From Henricia sp. BOLD:AAB3569 (Eukaryota > Echinodermata > Asteroidea > Spinulosida > Echinasteridae): a DNA stretch of 64,000 bases. Below are positions 49,376 through 62,804 of this stretch, one piece after another (position 1 is the first letter of the stretch; every line of letters begins with the position of its first letter). Location of the stretch: the NCBI GenBank assembly GCA_037783545.1, contig JBBELK010001478.1, positions 62,001 through 126,000 on the forward strand, given 5' to 3'. Position numbers and translations under genes: made by a program. The notes below the pieces were generated by a model that saw nothing but the letters and a program-made list of their open reading frames with translations, was not told where the DNA came from and did no database searches.

Positions 49376-50675
49376 ATGCAAAATTTGAAGTTCGTCGGAA
49401 TATTTTTTGACCTCCAAATTTGCCGACGTTTGGACCACACTTTGACCAAAATCCCGTCCCAAACTGGGCCGCGTCAACGACAGTCCGAAGGACTGAGCAT
49501 GCGCACGAGTCAGGAATACACCAAAGAGGTGTGTACAGACAGCCACAGGTTGCGGGAGCATCCAGGAAGCGCCAACCCCTTTTTTTTCTAAACTCTGAAA
49601 TTTCTCTGCCATTTCCCTGCGAAAGTCTGTCAATTTTTTAGGACAAGTGCGCAATATAGAGTGTTTGGAGCATGCAAAATTTGAAGTTCGTCGGAATATT
49701 TTTTGACCTCCAAATTTGCCGACGTTTGGACCACACTTTGACCAAAATCCCGTCCCAAACTGGGCCGTGTCAACGACAGTCCGAAGGACTGAGCATGCGC
49801 ACGAGTCAGGAATACACCAAAGAGGTGTGTACAGACAGCCACAGGTTGCGGGAGCATCCAGGAAGCGCAAACCCCTTTTTTTTCTAAACTCTGAAATTTC
49901 TCTGCCATTTCCCGGCGAAAGTCTGTCAATTTTTTAGGACAAGTGCGCAATATAGAGTGTTTGGAGCATGCAAAATTTGAAGTTCGTCGGAATATTTTTT
50001 GACCTCCAAATTTGCCGACGTTTGGACCACACTTTGACCAAAATCCCGTCCCAAACTGGGCCATGTCAACGACAGTCCGAAAGACTGAGCATGCGCACGA
50101 GTCAGGAATACACCAAAGAGGTGTGTACAGACAGCCACAGGTTGCGGGAGCATCCAGGAAGCGCCAACCCCTTTTTTTTCTAAACTCTGAAATTTCTCTG
50201 CCATTTCCCGGCGAAAGTCTGTCAATTTTTTAGGAAAAGTGCGCAATATAGAGTGTTTGGAGCATGCAAAATTTGAAGTTCGTCGGAATATTTTTTGACC
50301 TCCAAATTTGCCGACGTTTGGACCACACTTTGACCAAAATCCCGTCCCAAACAAGTGCGCAATATAGAGTGTTTGGAGCATGCAAAATTTGAAGTTCGTC
50401 GGAATATTTTTTGACCTCCAAATTTGCCGACGTTTGGACCACACTTTGACCAAAATCCCGTCCCAAACTGGGCCGCGTCAACGACAGTCCGAAGGACTGA
50501 GCATGCGCACGAGTCAGGAATACACCAAAGAGGTGTGTACAGACAGCCACAGGTTGCGGGAGCATCCAGGAAGCGCCAACCCCTTTTTTTTCTAAACTCT
50601 GAAATTTCTCTGCCATTTCCCGGCGAAAGTCTGTCGATTTTTTAGGACAAGTGCGCAATATAGAGTGTTTGGAGC
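49376..50675. repeat. 4-mer with an inserted partial monomer
   Basis: Starts: 49376, 49672, 49968, 50264 (116-bp spacing), 50380. Order: GCGTC + CCTGCG; GTGTC + AGCGCAAACC; CCATGTC + AAAGACT + GGAAAAGTGC; the 116-bp piece; GCGTC + CTGTCGATT. The next 4-mer (50676-51859) has the same order without the short piece. 49376, 49672 and 49968 are also matched by 54816, 55112 and 55408. Confidence 0.88.
50237..50468. repeat. 116-bp tandem duplication inside the array (truncated monomer)
   Basis: AAGTGCGCAA begins at 50237 and again at 50353. The first copy runs only to CCCAAAC (50352), then joins AAGTGCGC where CTGGGCC would follow. It is the only monomer-scale break of register in the window. Seen as a deletion, 180 bp of one monomer is missing. 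Seen as an insertion, 116 bp is duplicated in tandem. Comparison with 51268/51564 and 55408/55704, where the same neighbours abut directly, favours the insertion. Homology at the join is at most two or three bases (AC/AAC). Confidence 0.9.
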
Positions 50676-51859
50676 ATGCAAAATTTGAAGTTCGTCGGAA
50701 TATTTTTTGACCTCCAAATTTGCCGACGTTTGGACCACACTTTGACCAAAATCCCGTCCCAAACTGGGCCGCGTCAACGACAGTCCGAAGGACTGAGCAT
50801 GCGCACGAGTCAGGAATACACCAAAGAGGTGTGTACAGACAGCCACAGGTTGCGGGAGCATCCAGGAAGCGCCAACCCCTTTTTTTTCTAAACTCTGAAA
50901 TTTCTCTGCCATTTCCCTGCGAAAGTCTGTCAATTTTTTAGGACAAGTGCGCAATATAGAGTGTTTGGAGCATGCAAAATTTGAAGTTCGTCGGAATATT
51001 TTTTGACCTCCAAATTTGCCGACGTTTGGACCACACTTTGACCAAAATCCCGTCCCAAACTGGGCCGTGTCAACGACAGTCCGAAGGACTGAGCATGCGC
51101 ACGAGTCAGGAATACACCAAAGAGGTGTGTACAGACAGCCACAGGTTGCGGGAGCATCCAGGAAGCGCAAACCCCTTTTTTTTCTAAACTCTGAAATTTC
51201 TCTGCCATTTCCCGGGGAAAGTCTGTCAATTTTTTAGGACAAGTGCGCAATATAGAGTGTTTGGAGCATGCAAAATTTGAAGTTCGTCGGAATATTTTTT
51301 GACCTCCAAATTTGCCGACGTTTGGACCACACTTTGACCAAAATCCCGTCCCAAACTGGGCCGTGTCAACGACAGTCCGAAGGACTGAGCATGCGCACGA
51401 GTCAGGAATACACCAAAGAGGTGTGTACAGACAGCCACAGGTTGCGGGAGCATCCAGGAAGCGCCAACCCCTTTTTTTTCTAAACTCTGAAATTTCTCTG
51501 CCATTTCCCGGCGAAAGTCTGTCAATTTTTTAGGAAAAGTGCGCAATATAGAGTGTTTGGAGCATGCAAAATTTGAAGTTCGTCGGAATATTTTTTGACC
51601 TCCAAATTTGCCGACGTTTGGACCACACTTTGACCAAAATCCCGTCCCAAACTGGGCCGCGTCAACGACAGTCCGAAGGACTGAGCATGCGCACGAGTCA
51701 GGAATACACCAAAGAGGTGTGTACAGACAGCCACAGGTTGCGGGAGCATCCAGGAAGCGCCAACCCCTTTTTTTTCTAAACTCTGAAATTTCTCTGCCAT
51801 TTCCCGGCGAAAGTCTGTCGATTTTTTAGGACAAGTGCGCAATATAGAGTGTTTGGAGC
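50676..51859. repeat. 4-mer copy without the partial monomer
   Basis: Starts: 50676, 50972, 51268, 51564. GCGTC + CCTGCG; GTGTC + AGCGCAAACC (with private CCGGGGAAAG); GTGTC + GGAAAAGTGC; GCGTC + CTGTCGATT. Offset to the preceding copy is 1300 bp = 4 monomers + 116. Confidence 0.88.
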
Positions 51860-54800
51860 ATGCAAAATTTGAAGTTCGTCGGAATATTTTTTGACCTCCA
51901 AATTTGCCGACGTTTGGACCACACTTTGACCAAAATCCCGTCCCAAACTGGGCCGCGTCAACGACAGTCCGAAGGACTGAGCATGCGCACGAGTCAGGAA
52001 TACACCAAAGAGGTGTGTACAGACAGCCACAGGTTGCGGGAGCATCCAGGAAGCGCCAACCCCTTTTTTTTCTAAACTCTGAAATTTCTCTGCCATTTCC
52101 CTGCGAAAGTCTGTCAATTTTTTAGGACAAGTGCGCAATATAGAGTGTTTGGAGCATGCAAAATTTGAAGTTCGTCGGAATATTTTTTGACCTCCAAATT
52201 TGCCGACGTTTGGACCACACTTTGACCAAAATCCCGTCCCAAACTGGGCCGTGTCAACGACAGTCCGAAGGACTGAGCATGCGCACGAGTCAGGAATACA
52301 CCAAAGAGGTGTGTACAGACAGCCACAGGTTGCGGGAGCATCCAGGAAGCGCCAACCCCTTTTTTTTCTAAACTCTGAAATTTCTCTGCCATTTCCCGGC
52401 GAAAGTCTGTCAATTTTTTAGGAAAAGTGCGCAATATAGAGTGTTTGGAGCATGCAAAATTTGAAGTTCGTCGGAATATTTTTTGACCTCCAAATTTGCC
52501 GACGTTTGGACCACACTTTGACCAAAATCCCGTCCCAAACTGGGCCGCGTCAACGACAGTCCGAAGGACTGAGCATGCGCACGAGTCAGGAATACACCAA
52601 AGAGGTGTGTACAGACAGCCACAGGTTGCGGGAGCATCCAGGAAGCGCCAACCCCTTTTTTTTCTAAACTCTGAAATTTCTCTGCCATTTCCCTGCGAAA
52701 GTCTGTCAATTTTTTAGGACAAGTGCGCAATATAGAGTGTTTGGAGCATGCAAAATTTGAAGTTCGTCGGAATATTTTTTGACCTCCAAATTTGCCGACG
52801 TTTGGACCACACTTTGACCAAAATCCCGTCCCAAACTGGGCCGTGTCAACGACAGTCCGAAGGACTGAGCATGCGCACGAGTCAGGAATACACCAAAGAG
52901 GTGTGTACAGACAGCCACAGGTTGCGGGAGCATCCAGGAAGCGCCAACCCCTTTTTTTCTAAACTCTGAAATTTCTCTGCCATTTCCCGGCGAAAGTCTG
53001 TCAATTTTTTAGGACAAGTGCGCAATATAGAGTGTTTGGAGCATGCAAAATTTGAAGTTCGTCGGAATATTTTTTGACCTCCAAATTTGCCGACGTTTGG
53101 ACCACACTTTGACCAAAATCCCGTCCCAAACTGGGCCGTGTCAACGACAGTCCGAAGGACTGAGCATGCGCACGAGTCAGGAATACACCAAAGAGGTGTG
53201 TACAGACAGCCACAGGTTGCGGGAGCATCCAGGAAGCGCCAACCCCTTTTTTTCTAAACTCTGAAATTTCTCTGCCATTTCCCGGCGAAAGTCTGTCAAT
53301 TTTTTAGGACAAGTGCGCAATATAGAGTGTTTGGAGCATGCAAAATTTGAAGTTCGTCGGAATATTTTTTGACCTCCAAATTTGCCGACGTTTGGACCAC
53401 ACTTTGACCAAAATCCCGTCCCAAACTGGGCCGTGTCAACGACAGTCCGAAGGACTGAGCATGCGCACGAGTCAGGAATACACCAAAGAGGTGTGTACAG
53501 ACAGCCACAGGTTGCGGGAGCATCCAGGAAGCGCCAACCCCTTTTTTTCTAAACTCTAAAATTTCTCTGCCATTTCCCGGCGAAAGTCTGTCAATTTTTT
53601 AGGACAAGTGCGCAATATAGAGTGTTTGGAGCATGCAAAATTTGAAGTTCGTCGGAATATTTTTTGACCTCCAAATTTGCCGACGTTTGGACCACACTTT
53701 GACCAAAATCCCGTCCCAAACTGGGCCGTGTCAACGACAGTCCGAAGGCCTGAGCATGCGCACGAGTCAGGAATACACCAAAAAGGTGTGTACAGACAGC
53801 CACAGGTTGCGGGAGCATCCAGGAAGCGCCAACCCCTTTTTTTTCTAAACTCTGAAATTTCTCTTCCATTTCCCGGCGAAAGTCTGTCAATTTTTTAGGA
53901 AAAGTGCGCAATATAGAGTGTTTGGAGCATGCAAAATTTGAAGTTCGTCGGAATATTTTTTGACCTCCAAATTTGCCGACGTTTGGACCACACTTTGACC
54001 AAAATCCCGTCCCAAACTGGGCCGTGTCAACGACAGTCCGAAGGACTGAGCATGCGCACGAGTCAGGAATACACCAAAGAGGTGTGTACAGACAGCCACA
54101 GGTTGCGGGAGCATCCAGGAAGCGCCAACCCCTTTTTTTCTAAACTCTGAAATTTCTCTGCCATTTCCCGGCGAAAGTCTGTCAATTTTTTAGGACAAGT
54201 GCGCAATATAGAGTGTTTGGAGCATGCAAAATTTGAAGTTCGTCGGAATATTTTTTGACCTCCAAATTTGCCGACGTTTGGACCACACTTTGACCAAAAT
54301 CCCGTCCCAAACTGGGCCGCGTCAACGACAGTCCGAAGGACTGAGCATGCGCACGAGTCAGGAATACACAAAAGAGGTGTGTACAGACAGCCGCAGGTTG
54401 CGGGAGCATCCAGGAAGCGCCAACCCCTTTTTTTTCTAAACTCTGAAATTTCTCTGCCATTTCCCGGCGAAAGTCTGTCAATTTTTTAGGACAAGTGCGC
54501 AATATAGAGTGTTTGGAGCATGCAAAATTTGAAGTTCGTCGGAATATTTTTTGACCTCCAAATTTGCCGACGTTTGGACCACACTTTGACCAAAATCCCG
54601 TCCCAAACTGGGCCGCGTCAACGACAGTCCGAAGGACTGAGCATGCGCACGAGTCAGGAATACCTCAAAGAGGTGTGTACAGACAGCCACAGGTTGCGGG
54701 AGCATCCAGGAAGCGCCAACCCCTTTTTTTTCTAAACTCTGAAATTTCTCTGCCATTTCCCGGCGAAAGTCTGTCAATTTTTTAGGACAAGTGCGCAATA

Positions 54801-56296
54801 TAGAGTGTTTGGAGCATGCAAAATTTGAAGTTCGTCGGAATATTTTTTGACCTCCAAATTTGCCGACGTTTGGACCACACTTTGACCAAAATCCCGTCCC
54901 AAACTGGGCCGCGTCAACGACAGTCCGAAGGACTGAGCATGCGCACGAGTCAGGAATACACCAAAGAGGTGTGTACAGACAGCCACAGGTTGCGGGAGCA
55001 TCCAGGAAGCGCCAACCCCTTTTTTTTCTAAACTCTGAAATTTCTCTGCCATTTCCCTGCGAAAGTCTGTCAATTTTTTAGGACAAGTGCGCAATATAGA
55101 GTGTTTGGAGCATGCAAAATTTGAAGTTCGTCGGAATATTTTTTGACCTCCAAATTTGCCGACGTTTGGACCACACTTTGACCAAAATCCCGTCCCAAAC
55201 TGGGCCGTGTCAACGACAGTCCGAAGGACTGAGCATGCGCACGAGTCAGGAATACACCAAAGAGGTGTGTACAGACAGCCACAGGTTGCGGGAGCATCCA
55301 GGAAGCGCAAACCCCTTTTTTTTCTAAACTCTGAAATTTCTCTGCCATTTCCCGGCGAAAGTCTGTCAATTTTTTAGGACAAGTGCGCAATATAGAGTGT
55401 TTGGAGCATGCAAAATTTGAAGTTCGTCGGAATATTTTTTGACCTCCAAATTTGCCGACGTTTGGACCACACTTTGACCAAAATCCCGTCCCAAACTGGG
55501 CCGTGTCAACGACAGTCCGAAAGACTGAGCATGCGCACGAGTCAGGAATACACCAAAGAGGTGTGTACAGACAGCCACAGGTTGCGGGAGCATCCAGGAA
55601 GCGCCAACCCCTTTTTTTTCTAAACTCTGAAATTTCTCTGCCATTTCCCGGCGAAAGTCTGTCAATTTTTTAGGAAAAGTGCGCAATATAGAGTGTTTGG
55701 AGCATGCAAAATTTGAAGTTCGTCGGAATATTTTTTGACCTCCAAATTTGCCGACGTTTGGACCACACTTTGACCAAAATCCCGTCCCAAACTGGGCCGC
55801 GTCAACGACAGTCCGAAGGACTGAGCATGCGCACGAGTCAGGAATACACCAAAGAGGTGTGTACAGACAGCCACAGGTTGCGGGAGCATCCAGGAAGCGC
55901 AAACCCCTTTTTTTTCTAAACTCTGAAATTTCTCTGCCATTTCCCGGCGAAAGTCTGTCAATTTTTTAGGACAAGTGCGCAATATAGAGTGTTTGGAGCA
56001 TGCAAAATTTGAAGTTCGTCGGAATATTTTTTGACCTCCAAATTTGCCGACGTTTGGACCACACTTAGACCAAAATCCCGTCCCAAACTGGGCCGTGTCA
56101 ACGACAGTCCGAAGGACTGAGCATGCGCACGAGTCAGGAATACACCAAAGAGGTGTGTACAGACAGCCACAGGTTGCGGGAGCATCCAGGAAGCGCCAAC
56201 CCCCTTTTTTTTCTAAACTCTGAAATTTCTCTGCCATTTCCCGGCGAAAGTCTGTCAATTTTTTAGGAAAAGTGCGCAATATAGAGTGTTTGGAGC
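51860..56296. repeat. Mixed monomers (15 units)
   Basis: Starts: 51860, 52156, 52452, 52748, 53043, 53338, 53633, 53929, 54224, 54520, 54816, 55112, 55408, 55704, 56000. 52748, 53043 and 53338 are three almost identical GTGTC, 7-T units in a row. 53633 is a GGCCTG/CTTCC/GGAAAAG unit. 54816-55703 repeats the order of 49376-50263. 56000 has CACTTAGACC and a fifth C, making it 297 bp. Confidence 0.83.
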
Positions 56297-59200
56297 ATGC
56301 AAAATTTGAAGTTCGTCGGAATATTTTTTGACCTCCAAATTTGCCGACGTTTGGACCACACTTTGACCAAAATCCCGTCCCAAACTGGGCCGCGTCAACG
56401 ACAGTCCGAAGGACTGAGCATGCGCACGAGTCAGGAATACACCAAAGAGGTGTGTACAGACAGCCACAGGTTGCGGGAGCATCCAGGAAGCGCCAACCCC
56501 TTTTTTTTCTAAACTCTGAAATTTCTCTGCCATTTCCCTGCGAAAGTCTGTCAATTTTGTAGGACAAGTGCGCAATATAGAGTGTTTGGAGCATGCAAAA
56601 TTTGAAGTTCGTCGGAATATTTTTTGACCTCCAAATTTGCCGACGTTTGGACCACACTTTGACAAAAATCCCGTCCCAAACTGGGCCGTGTCAACGACAG
56701 TCCGAAGGACTGAGCATGCGCACGAGTCAGGAATACACCAAAGAGGTGTGTACAGACAGCCACAGGTTGCGGGAGCATCCAGGAAGCGCCAACCCCTTTG
56801 TTTCTAAACTCTGAAATTTCTCTGCCATTTCCCGGCGAAAGTCTGTCAATTTTTTAGGACAAGTGCGCAATATAGAGTGTTTGGAGCATGCAAAATTTGA
56901 AGTTCGTCGGAATATTTTTTGACCTCCAAATTTGCCGACGTTTGGACCACACTTTGACCAAAATCCCGTCCCAAACTGGGCCGTGTCAACGACAGTCCGA
57001 AGGCCTGAGCATGCGCACGAGTCAGGAATACACCAAAGAGGTGTGTACAGACAGCCACAGGTTGCGGGAGCATCCAGGAAGCGCCAACCCCTTTTTTTTC
57101 TAAACTCTGAAATTTCTCTTCCATTTCCTGGCGAAAGTCTGTCAATTTTTTAGGAAAAGTGCGCAATATAGAGTGTTTGGAGCATGCAAAATTTGAAGTT
57201 CGTCGGAATATTTTTTGACCTCCAAATTTGCCGACGTTTGGACCACACTTTGACCAAAATCCCGTCCCAAACTGGGCCGTGTCAACGACAGTCCGAAGGA
57301 CTGAGCATGCGCACGAGTCAGGAATACACCAAAGAGGTGTGTACAGACAGCCACAGGTTGCGGGAGCATCCAGGAAGCGCCAACCCCTTTTTTTTCTAAA
57401 CTCTGAAATTTCTCTTCCATTTCCCGGCGAAAGTCTGTCAATTTTTTAGGACAAGTGCGCAATATAGAGTGTTTGGAGCATGCAAAATTTGAAGTTCGTC
57501 GGAATATTTTTTGACCTCCAAATTTGCCGACGTTTGGACCACACTTTGACCAAAATCCCGTCCCAAACTGGGCCGCGTCAACGACAGTCCGAAGGACTGA
57601 GCATGCGCACGAGTCAGGAATACACCAAAGAGGTGTGTACAGACAGCCACAGGTTGCGGGAGCATCCAGGAAGCGCCAACCCCTTTTTTTTCTAAACTCT
57701 GAAATTTCTCTGCCATTTCCCGGCGAAAGTCTGTCAATTTTTTAGGACAAGTGCGCAATATAGAGTGTTTGGAGCATGCAAAATTTGAAGTTCGTCGGAA
57801 TATTTGTTGACCTCCAAATTTGCCGACGTTTGGACCACACTTTGACCAAAATCCCGTCCCAAACTGGGCCGCGTCAACGACAGTCCGAAGGACTGAGCAT
57901 GCGCACGAGTCAGGAATACACCAAAGAGGTGTGTACAGACAGCCACAGGTTGCGGGAGCATCCAGGAAGCGCCAACCCCTTTTTTTTCTAAACTCTGAAA
58001 TTTCTCTGCCATTTCCCTGCGAAAGTCTGTCAATTTTGTAGGACAAGTGCGCAATATAGAGTGTTTGGAGCATGCAAAATTTGAAGTTCGTCGGAATATT
58101 TTTTGACCTCCAAATTTGCCGACGTTTGGACCACACTTTGACCAAAATACCGTCCCAAACTGGGCCGTGTCAACGACAGTCCGAAGGACTGAGCATGCGC
58201 ACGAGTCAGGAATACACCAAAGAGGTGTGTACAGACAGCCACAGGTTGCGGGAGCATCCAGGAAGCGCCAACCCCTTTTTTTCTAAACTCTGAAATTTCT
58301 CTGCCATTTCCCGGCGAAAGTCTGTCAATTTTTTAGGACAAGTGCGCAATATAGAGTGTTTGGAGCATGCAAAATTTGAAGTTCGTCGGAATATTTTTTG
58401 ACCTCCAAATTTGCCGACGTTTGGACCACACTTTGACCAAAATCCCGTCCCAAACTGGGCCGTGTCAACGACAGTCCGAAGGCCTGAGCATGCGCACGAG
58501 TCAGGAATACACCAAAGAGGTGTGTACAGACAGCCACAGGTTGCGGGAGCATCCAGGAAGCGCCAACCCCTTTTTTTTCTAAACTCTGAAATTTCTCTTC
58601 CATTTCCCGGCGAAAGTCTGTCAATTTTTTAGGAAAAGTGCGCAATATAGAGTGTTTGGAGCATGCAAAATTTGAAGTTCGTCGGAATATTTTTTGACCT
58701 CCAAATTTGCCGACGTTTGGACCACACTTTGACCAAAATCCCGTCCCAAACTGGGCCGTGTCAACGACAGTCCGAAGGACTGAGCATGCGCACGAGTCAG
58801 GAATACACCAAAGAGGTGTGTACAGACAGCCACAGGTTGCGGGAGCATCCAGGAAGCGCCAACCCCTTTTTTTTCTAAACTCTGAAATTTCTCTTCCATT
58901 TCCCGGCGAAAGTCTGTCAATTTTTTAGGACAAGTGCGCAATATAGAGTGTTTGGAGCATGCAAAATTTGAAGTTCGTCGGAATATTTTTTGACCTCCAA
59001 ATTTGCCGACGTTTGGACCACACTTTGACCAAAATCCCGTCCCAAACTGGGCCGCGTCAACGACAGTCCGAAGGACTGAGCATGCGCACGAGTCAGGAAT
59101 ACACCAAAGAGGTGTGTACAGACAGCCACAGGTTGCGGGAGCATCCAGGAAGCGCCAACCCCTTTTTTTTCTAAACTCTGAAATTTCTCTGCCATTTCCC

Positions 59201-62200
59201 GGCGAAAGTCTGTCAATTTTTTAGGACAAGTGCGCAATATAGAGTGTTTGGAGCATGCAAAATTTGAAGTTCGTCGGAATATTTTTTGACCTCCAAATTT
59301 GCCGACGTTTGGACCACACTTTGACCAAAATCCCGTCCCAAACTGGGCCGTGTCAACGACAGTCCGAAGGACTGAGCATGCGCACGAGTCAGGAATACAC
59401 CAAAGAGGTGTGTACAGACAGCCACAGGTTGCGGGAGCATCCAGGAAGCGCCAATCCCTTTTTTTTCTAAACTCTGAAATTTCTCTTCCATTTCCCGGCG
59501 AAAGTCTGTCAATTTTTTAGGACAAGTGCGCAATATAGAGTGTTTGGAGCATGCAAAATTTGAAGTTCGTCGGAATATTTTTTGACCTCCAAATTTGCCG
59601 ACGTTTGGACCACACTTTGACCAAAATCCCGTCCCAAACTGGGCCGCGTCAACGACAGTCCGAAGGACTGAGCATGCGCACGAGTCAGGAATACACCAAA
59701 GAGGTGTGTACAGACAGCCACAGGTTGCGGGAGCATCCAGGAAGCGCCAACCCCTTTTTTTTCTAAACTCTGAAAATTCTCTGCCATTTCCCGGCGAAAG
59801 TCTGTCAATTTTTTAGGACAAGTGCGCAATATAGAGTGTTTGGAGCATGCAAAATTTGAAGTTCGTCGGAATATTTGTTGACCTCCAAATTTGCCGACGT
59901 TTGGACCACACTTTGACCAAAATCCCGTCCCAAACTGGGCCGCGTCAACGACAGTCCGAAGGACTGAGCATGCGCACGAGTCAGGAATACACCAAAGAGG
60001 TGTGTACAGACAGCCACAGGTTGCGGGAGCATCCAGGAAGCGCCAACCCCTTTTTTTTCTAAACTCTGAAATTTCTCTGCCATTTCCCTGCGAAAGTCTG
60101 TCAATTTTGTAGGACAAGTGCGCAATATAGAGTGTTTGGAGCATGCAAAATTTGAAGTTCGTCGGAATATTTTTTGACCTCCAAATTTGCCGACGTTTGG
60201 ACCACACTTTGACCAAAATACCGTCCCAAACTGGGCCGTGTCAACGACAGTCCGAAGGACTGAGCATGCGCACGAGTCAGGAATACACCAAAGAGGTGTG
60301 TACAGACAGCCACAGGTTGCGGGAGCATCCAGGAAGCGCCAACCCCTTTTTTTCTAAACTCTGAAATTTCTCTGCCATTTCCCGGCGAAAGTCTGTCAAT
60401 TTTTTAGGACAAGTGCGCAATATAGAGTGTTTGGAGCATGCAAAATTTGAAGTTCGTCGGAATATTTTTTGACCTCCAAATTTGCCGACGTTTGGACCAC
60501 ACTTTGACCAAAATCCCGTCCCAAACTGGGCCGTGTCAACGACAGTCCGAAGGCCTGAGCATGCGCACGAGTCAGGAATACACCAAAGAGGTGTGTACAG
60601 ACAGCCACAGGTTGCGGGAGCATCCAGGAAGCGCCAACCCCTTTTTTTTCTAAACTCTGAAATTTCTCTTCCATTTCCCGGCGAAAGTCTGTCAATTTTT
60701 TAGGAAAAGTGCGCAATATAGAGTGTTTGGAGCATGCACAATTTGAAGTTCGTCGGAATATTTTTTGACCTCCAAATTTGCCGACGTTTGGACCACACTT
60801 TGACCAAAATCCCGTCCCAAACTGGGCCGTGTCAACGACAGTCCGAAGGACTGAGCATGCGCACGAGTCAGGAATACACCAAAGAGGTGTGTACAGACAG
60901 CCACAGGTTGCGGGAGCATCCAGGAAGCGCCAACCCCTTTTTTTTCTAAACTCTGAAATTTCTCTTCCATTTCCCGGCGAAAGTCTGTCAATTTTTTAGG
61001 ACAAGTGCGCAATATAGAGTGTTTGGAGCATGCAAAATTTGAAGTTCGTCGGAATATTTTTTGACCTCCAAATTTGCCGACGTTTGGACCACACTTTGAC
61101 CAAAATCCCGTACCAAACTGGGCCGCGTCAACGACAGTCCGAAGGACTGAGCATGCGCACGAGTCAGGAATACACCAAAGAGGTGTGTACAGACAGCCAC
61201 AGGTTGCGGGAGCATCCAGGAAGCGCCAACCCCTTTTTTTTCTAAACTCTGAAATTTCTCTGCCATTTCCCGGCGAAAGTCTGTCAATTTTTTAGGACAA
61301 GTGCGCAATATAGAGTGTTTGGAGCATGCAAAATTTGAAGTTCGTCGGAATATTTGTTGACCTCCAAATTTGCCGACGTTGGACCACACTTTGACCAAAA
61401 TCCCGTCCCAAACTGGGCCGCGTCAACGACAGTCCGAAGGACTGAGCATGCGCACGAGTCAGGAATACACCAAAGAGGTGTGTACAGACAGCCACAGGTT
61501 GCGGGAGCATCCAGGAAGCGCCAACCCCTTTTTTTTCTAAACTCTGAAATTTCTCTGCCATTTCCCTGCGAAAGTCTGTCAATTTGTTAGGACAAGTGCG
61601 CAATATAGAGTGTTTGGAGCATGCAAAATTTGAAGTTCGTCGGAATATTTTTTGACCTCCAAATTTGCCGACGTTTGGACCACACTTTGACCAAAATCCC
61701 GTCCCAAACTGGGCCGTGTCAACGACAGTCCGAAGGACTGAGCATGCGCACGAGTCAGGAATACACCAAAGAGGTGTGTACAGACAGCCACAGGTTGCGG
61801 GAGCATCCAGGAAGCGCCAACCCCTTTTTTTTCTAAACTCTGAAATTTCTCTGCCATTTCCCGGCGAAAGTCTGTCAATTTTTTAGGACAAGTGCGCAAT
61901 ATAGAGTGTTTGGAGCATGCAAAATTTGAAGTTCGTCGGAATATTTTTTGACCTCCAAATTTGCCGACGTTTGGACCACACTTTGACCAAAATCCCGTCC
62001 CAAACTGGGCCGTGTCAACGACAGTCCGAAGGACTGAGCATGCGCACGAGTCAGGAATACACCAAAGAGGTGTGTACAGACAGCCACAGGTTGCGGGAGC
62101 ATCCAGGAAGCGCCAACCCCTTTTTTTTCTAAACTCTGAAATTTCTCTGCCATTTCCCGGCGAAAGTCTGTCAATTTTTTAGGAAAAGTGCGCAATATAG

Positions 62201-62804
62201 AGTGTTTGGAGCATGCAAAATTTGAAGTTCGTCGGAATATTTTTTGACCTCCAAATTTGCCGACGTTTGGACCACACTTTGACCAAAATCCCGTCCCAAA
62301 CTGGGCCGTGTCAACGACAGTCCGAAGGACTGAGCATGCGCACGAGTCAGGAATACACCAAAGAGGTGTGTACAGACAGCCACAGGTTGCGGGAGCATCC
62401 AGGAAGCGCCAACCCCTTTTTTTTCTAAACTCTGAAATTTCTCTTCCATTTCCCGGCGAAAGTCTGTCAATTTTTTAGGACAAGTGCGCAATATAGAGTG
62501 TTTGGAGCATGCAAAATTTGAAGTTCGTCGGAATATTTTTTGACCTCCAAATTTGCCGACGTTTGGACCACACTTTGACCAAAATCCCGTCCCAAACTGG
62601 GCCGCGTCAACGACAGTCCGAAGGACTGAGCATGCGCACGAGTCAGGAATACACCAAAGAGGTGTGTACAGACAGCCACAGGTTGCGGGAGCATCCAGGA
62701 AGCGCCAACCCCTTTTTTTTCTAAACTCTGAAATTTCTCTGCCATTTCCCTGCGAAAGTCTGTCAATTTTTTAGGACAAGTGCGCAATATAGAGTGTTTG
62801 GAGC
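56297..62804. repeat. 5-monomer HOR, four copies, two extra units
   Basis: Copies start at 56297, 57776, 59847 and 61326, each 1479 bp. Monomers 59255 and 59551 sit between copies 2 and 3. Order: GCGTC + CCTGCG + TTTTGTAGG; GTGTC with a short or interrupted T-run (8-T in copy 4); GGCCTGAGC + CTTCC + GGAAAAGTGC; GTGTC + CTTCC; GCGTC. All starts: 56297, 56593, 56888, 57184, 57480, 57776, 58072, 58367, 58663, 58959, 59255, 59551, 59847, 60143, 60438, 60734, 61030, 61326, 61621, 61917, 62213, 62509. Copies 2 and 3 share TATTTGTTG and AAAATACCG, so they are closest. Copy 4 lacks GGCCTG. Confidence 0.87.
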
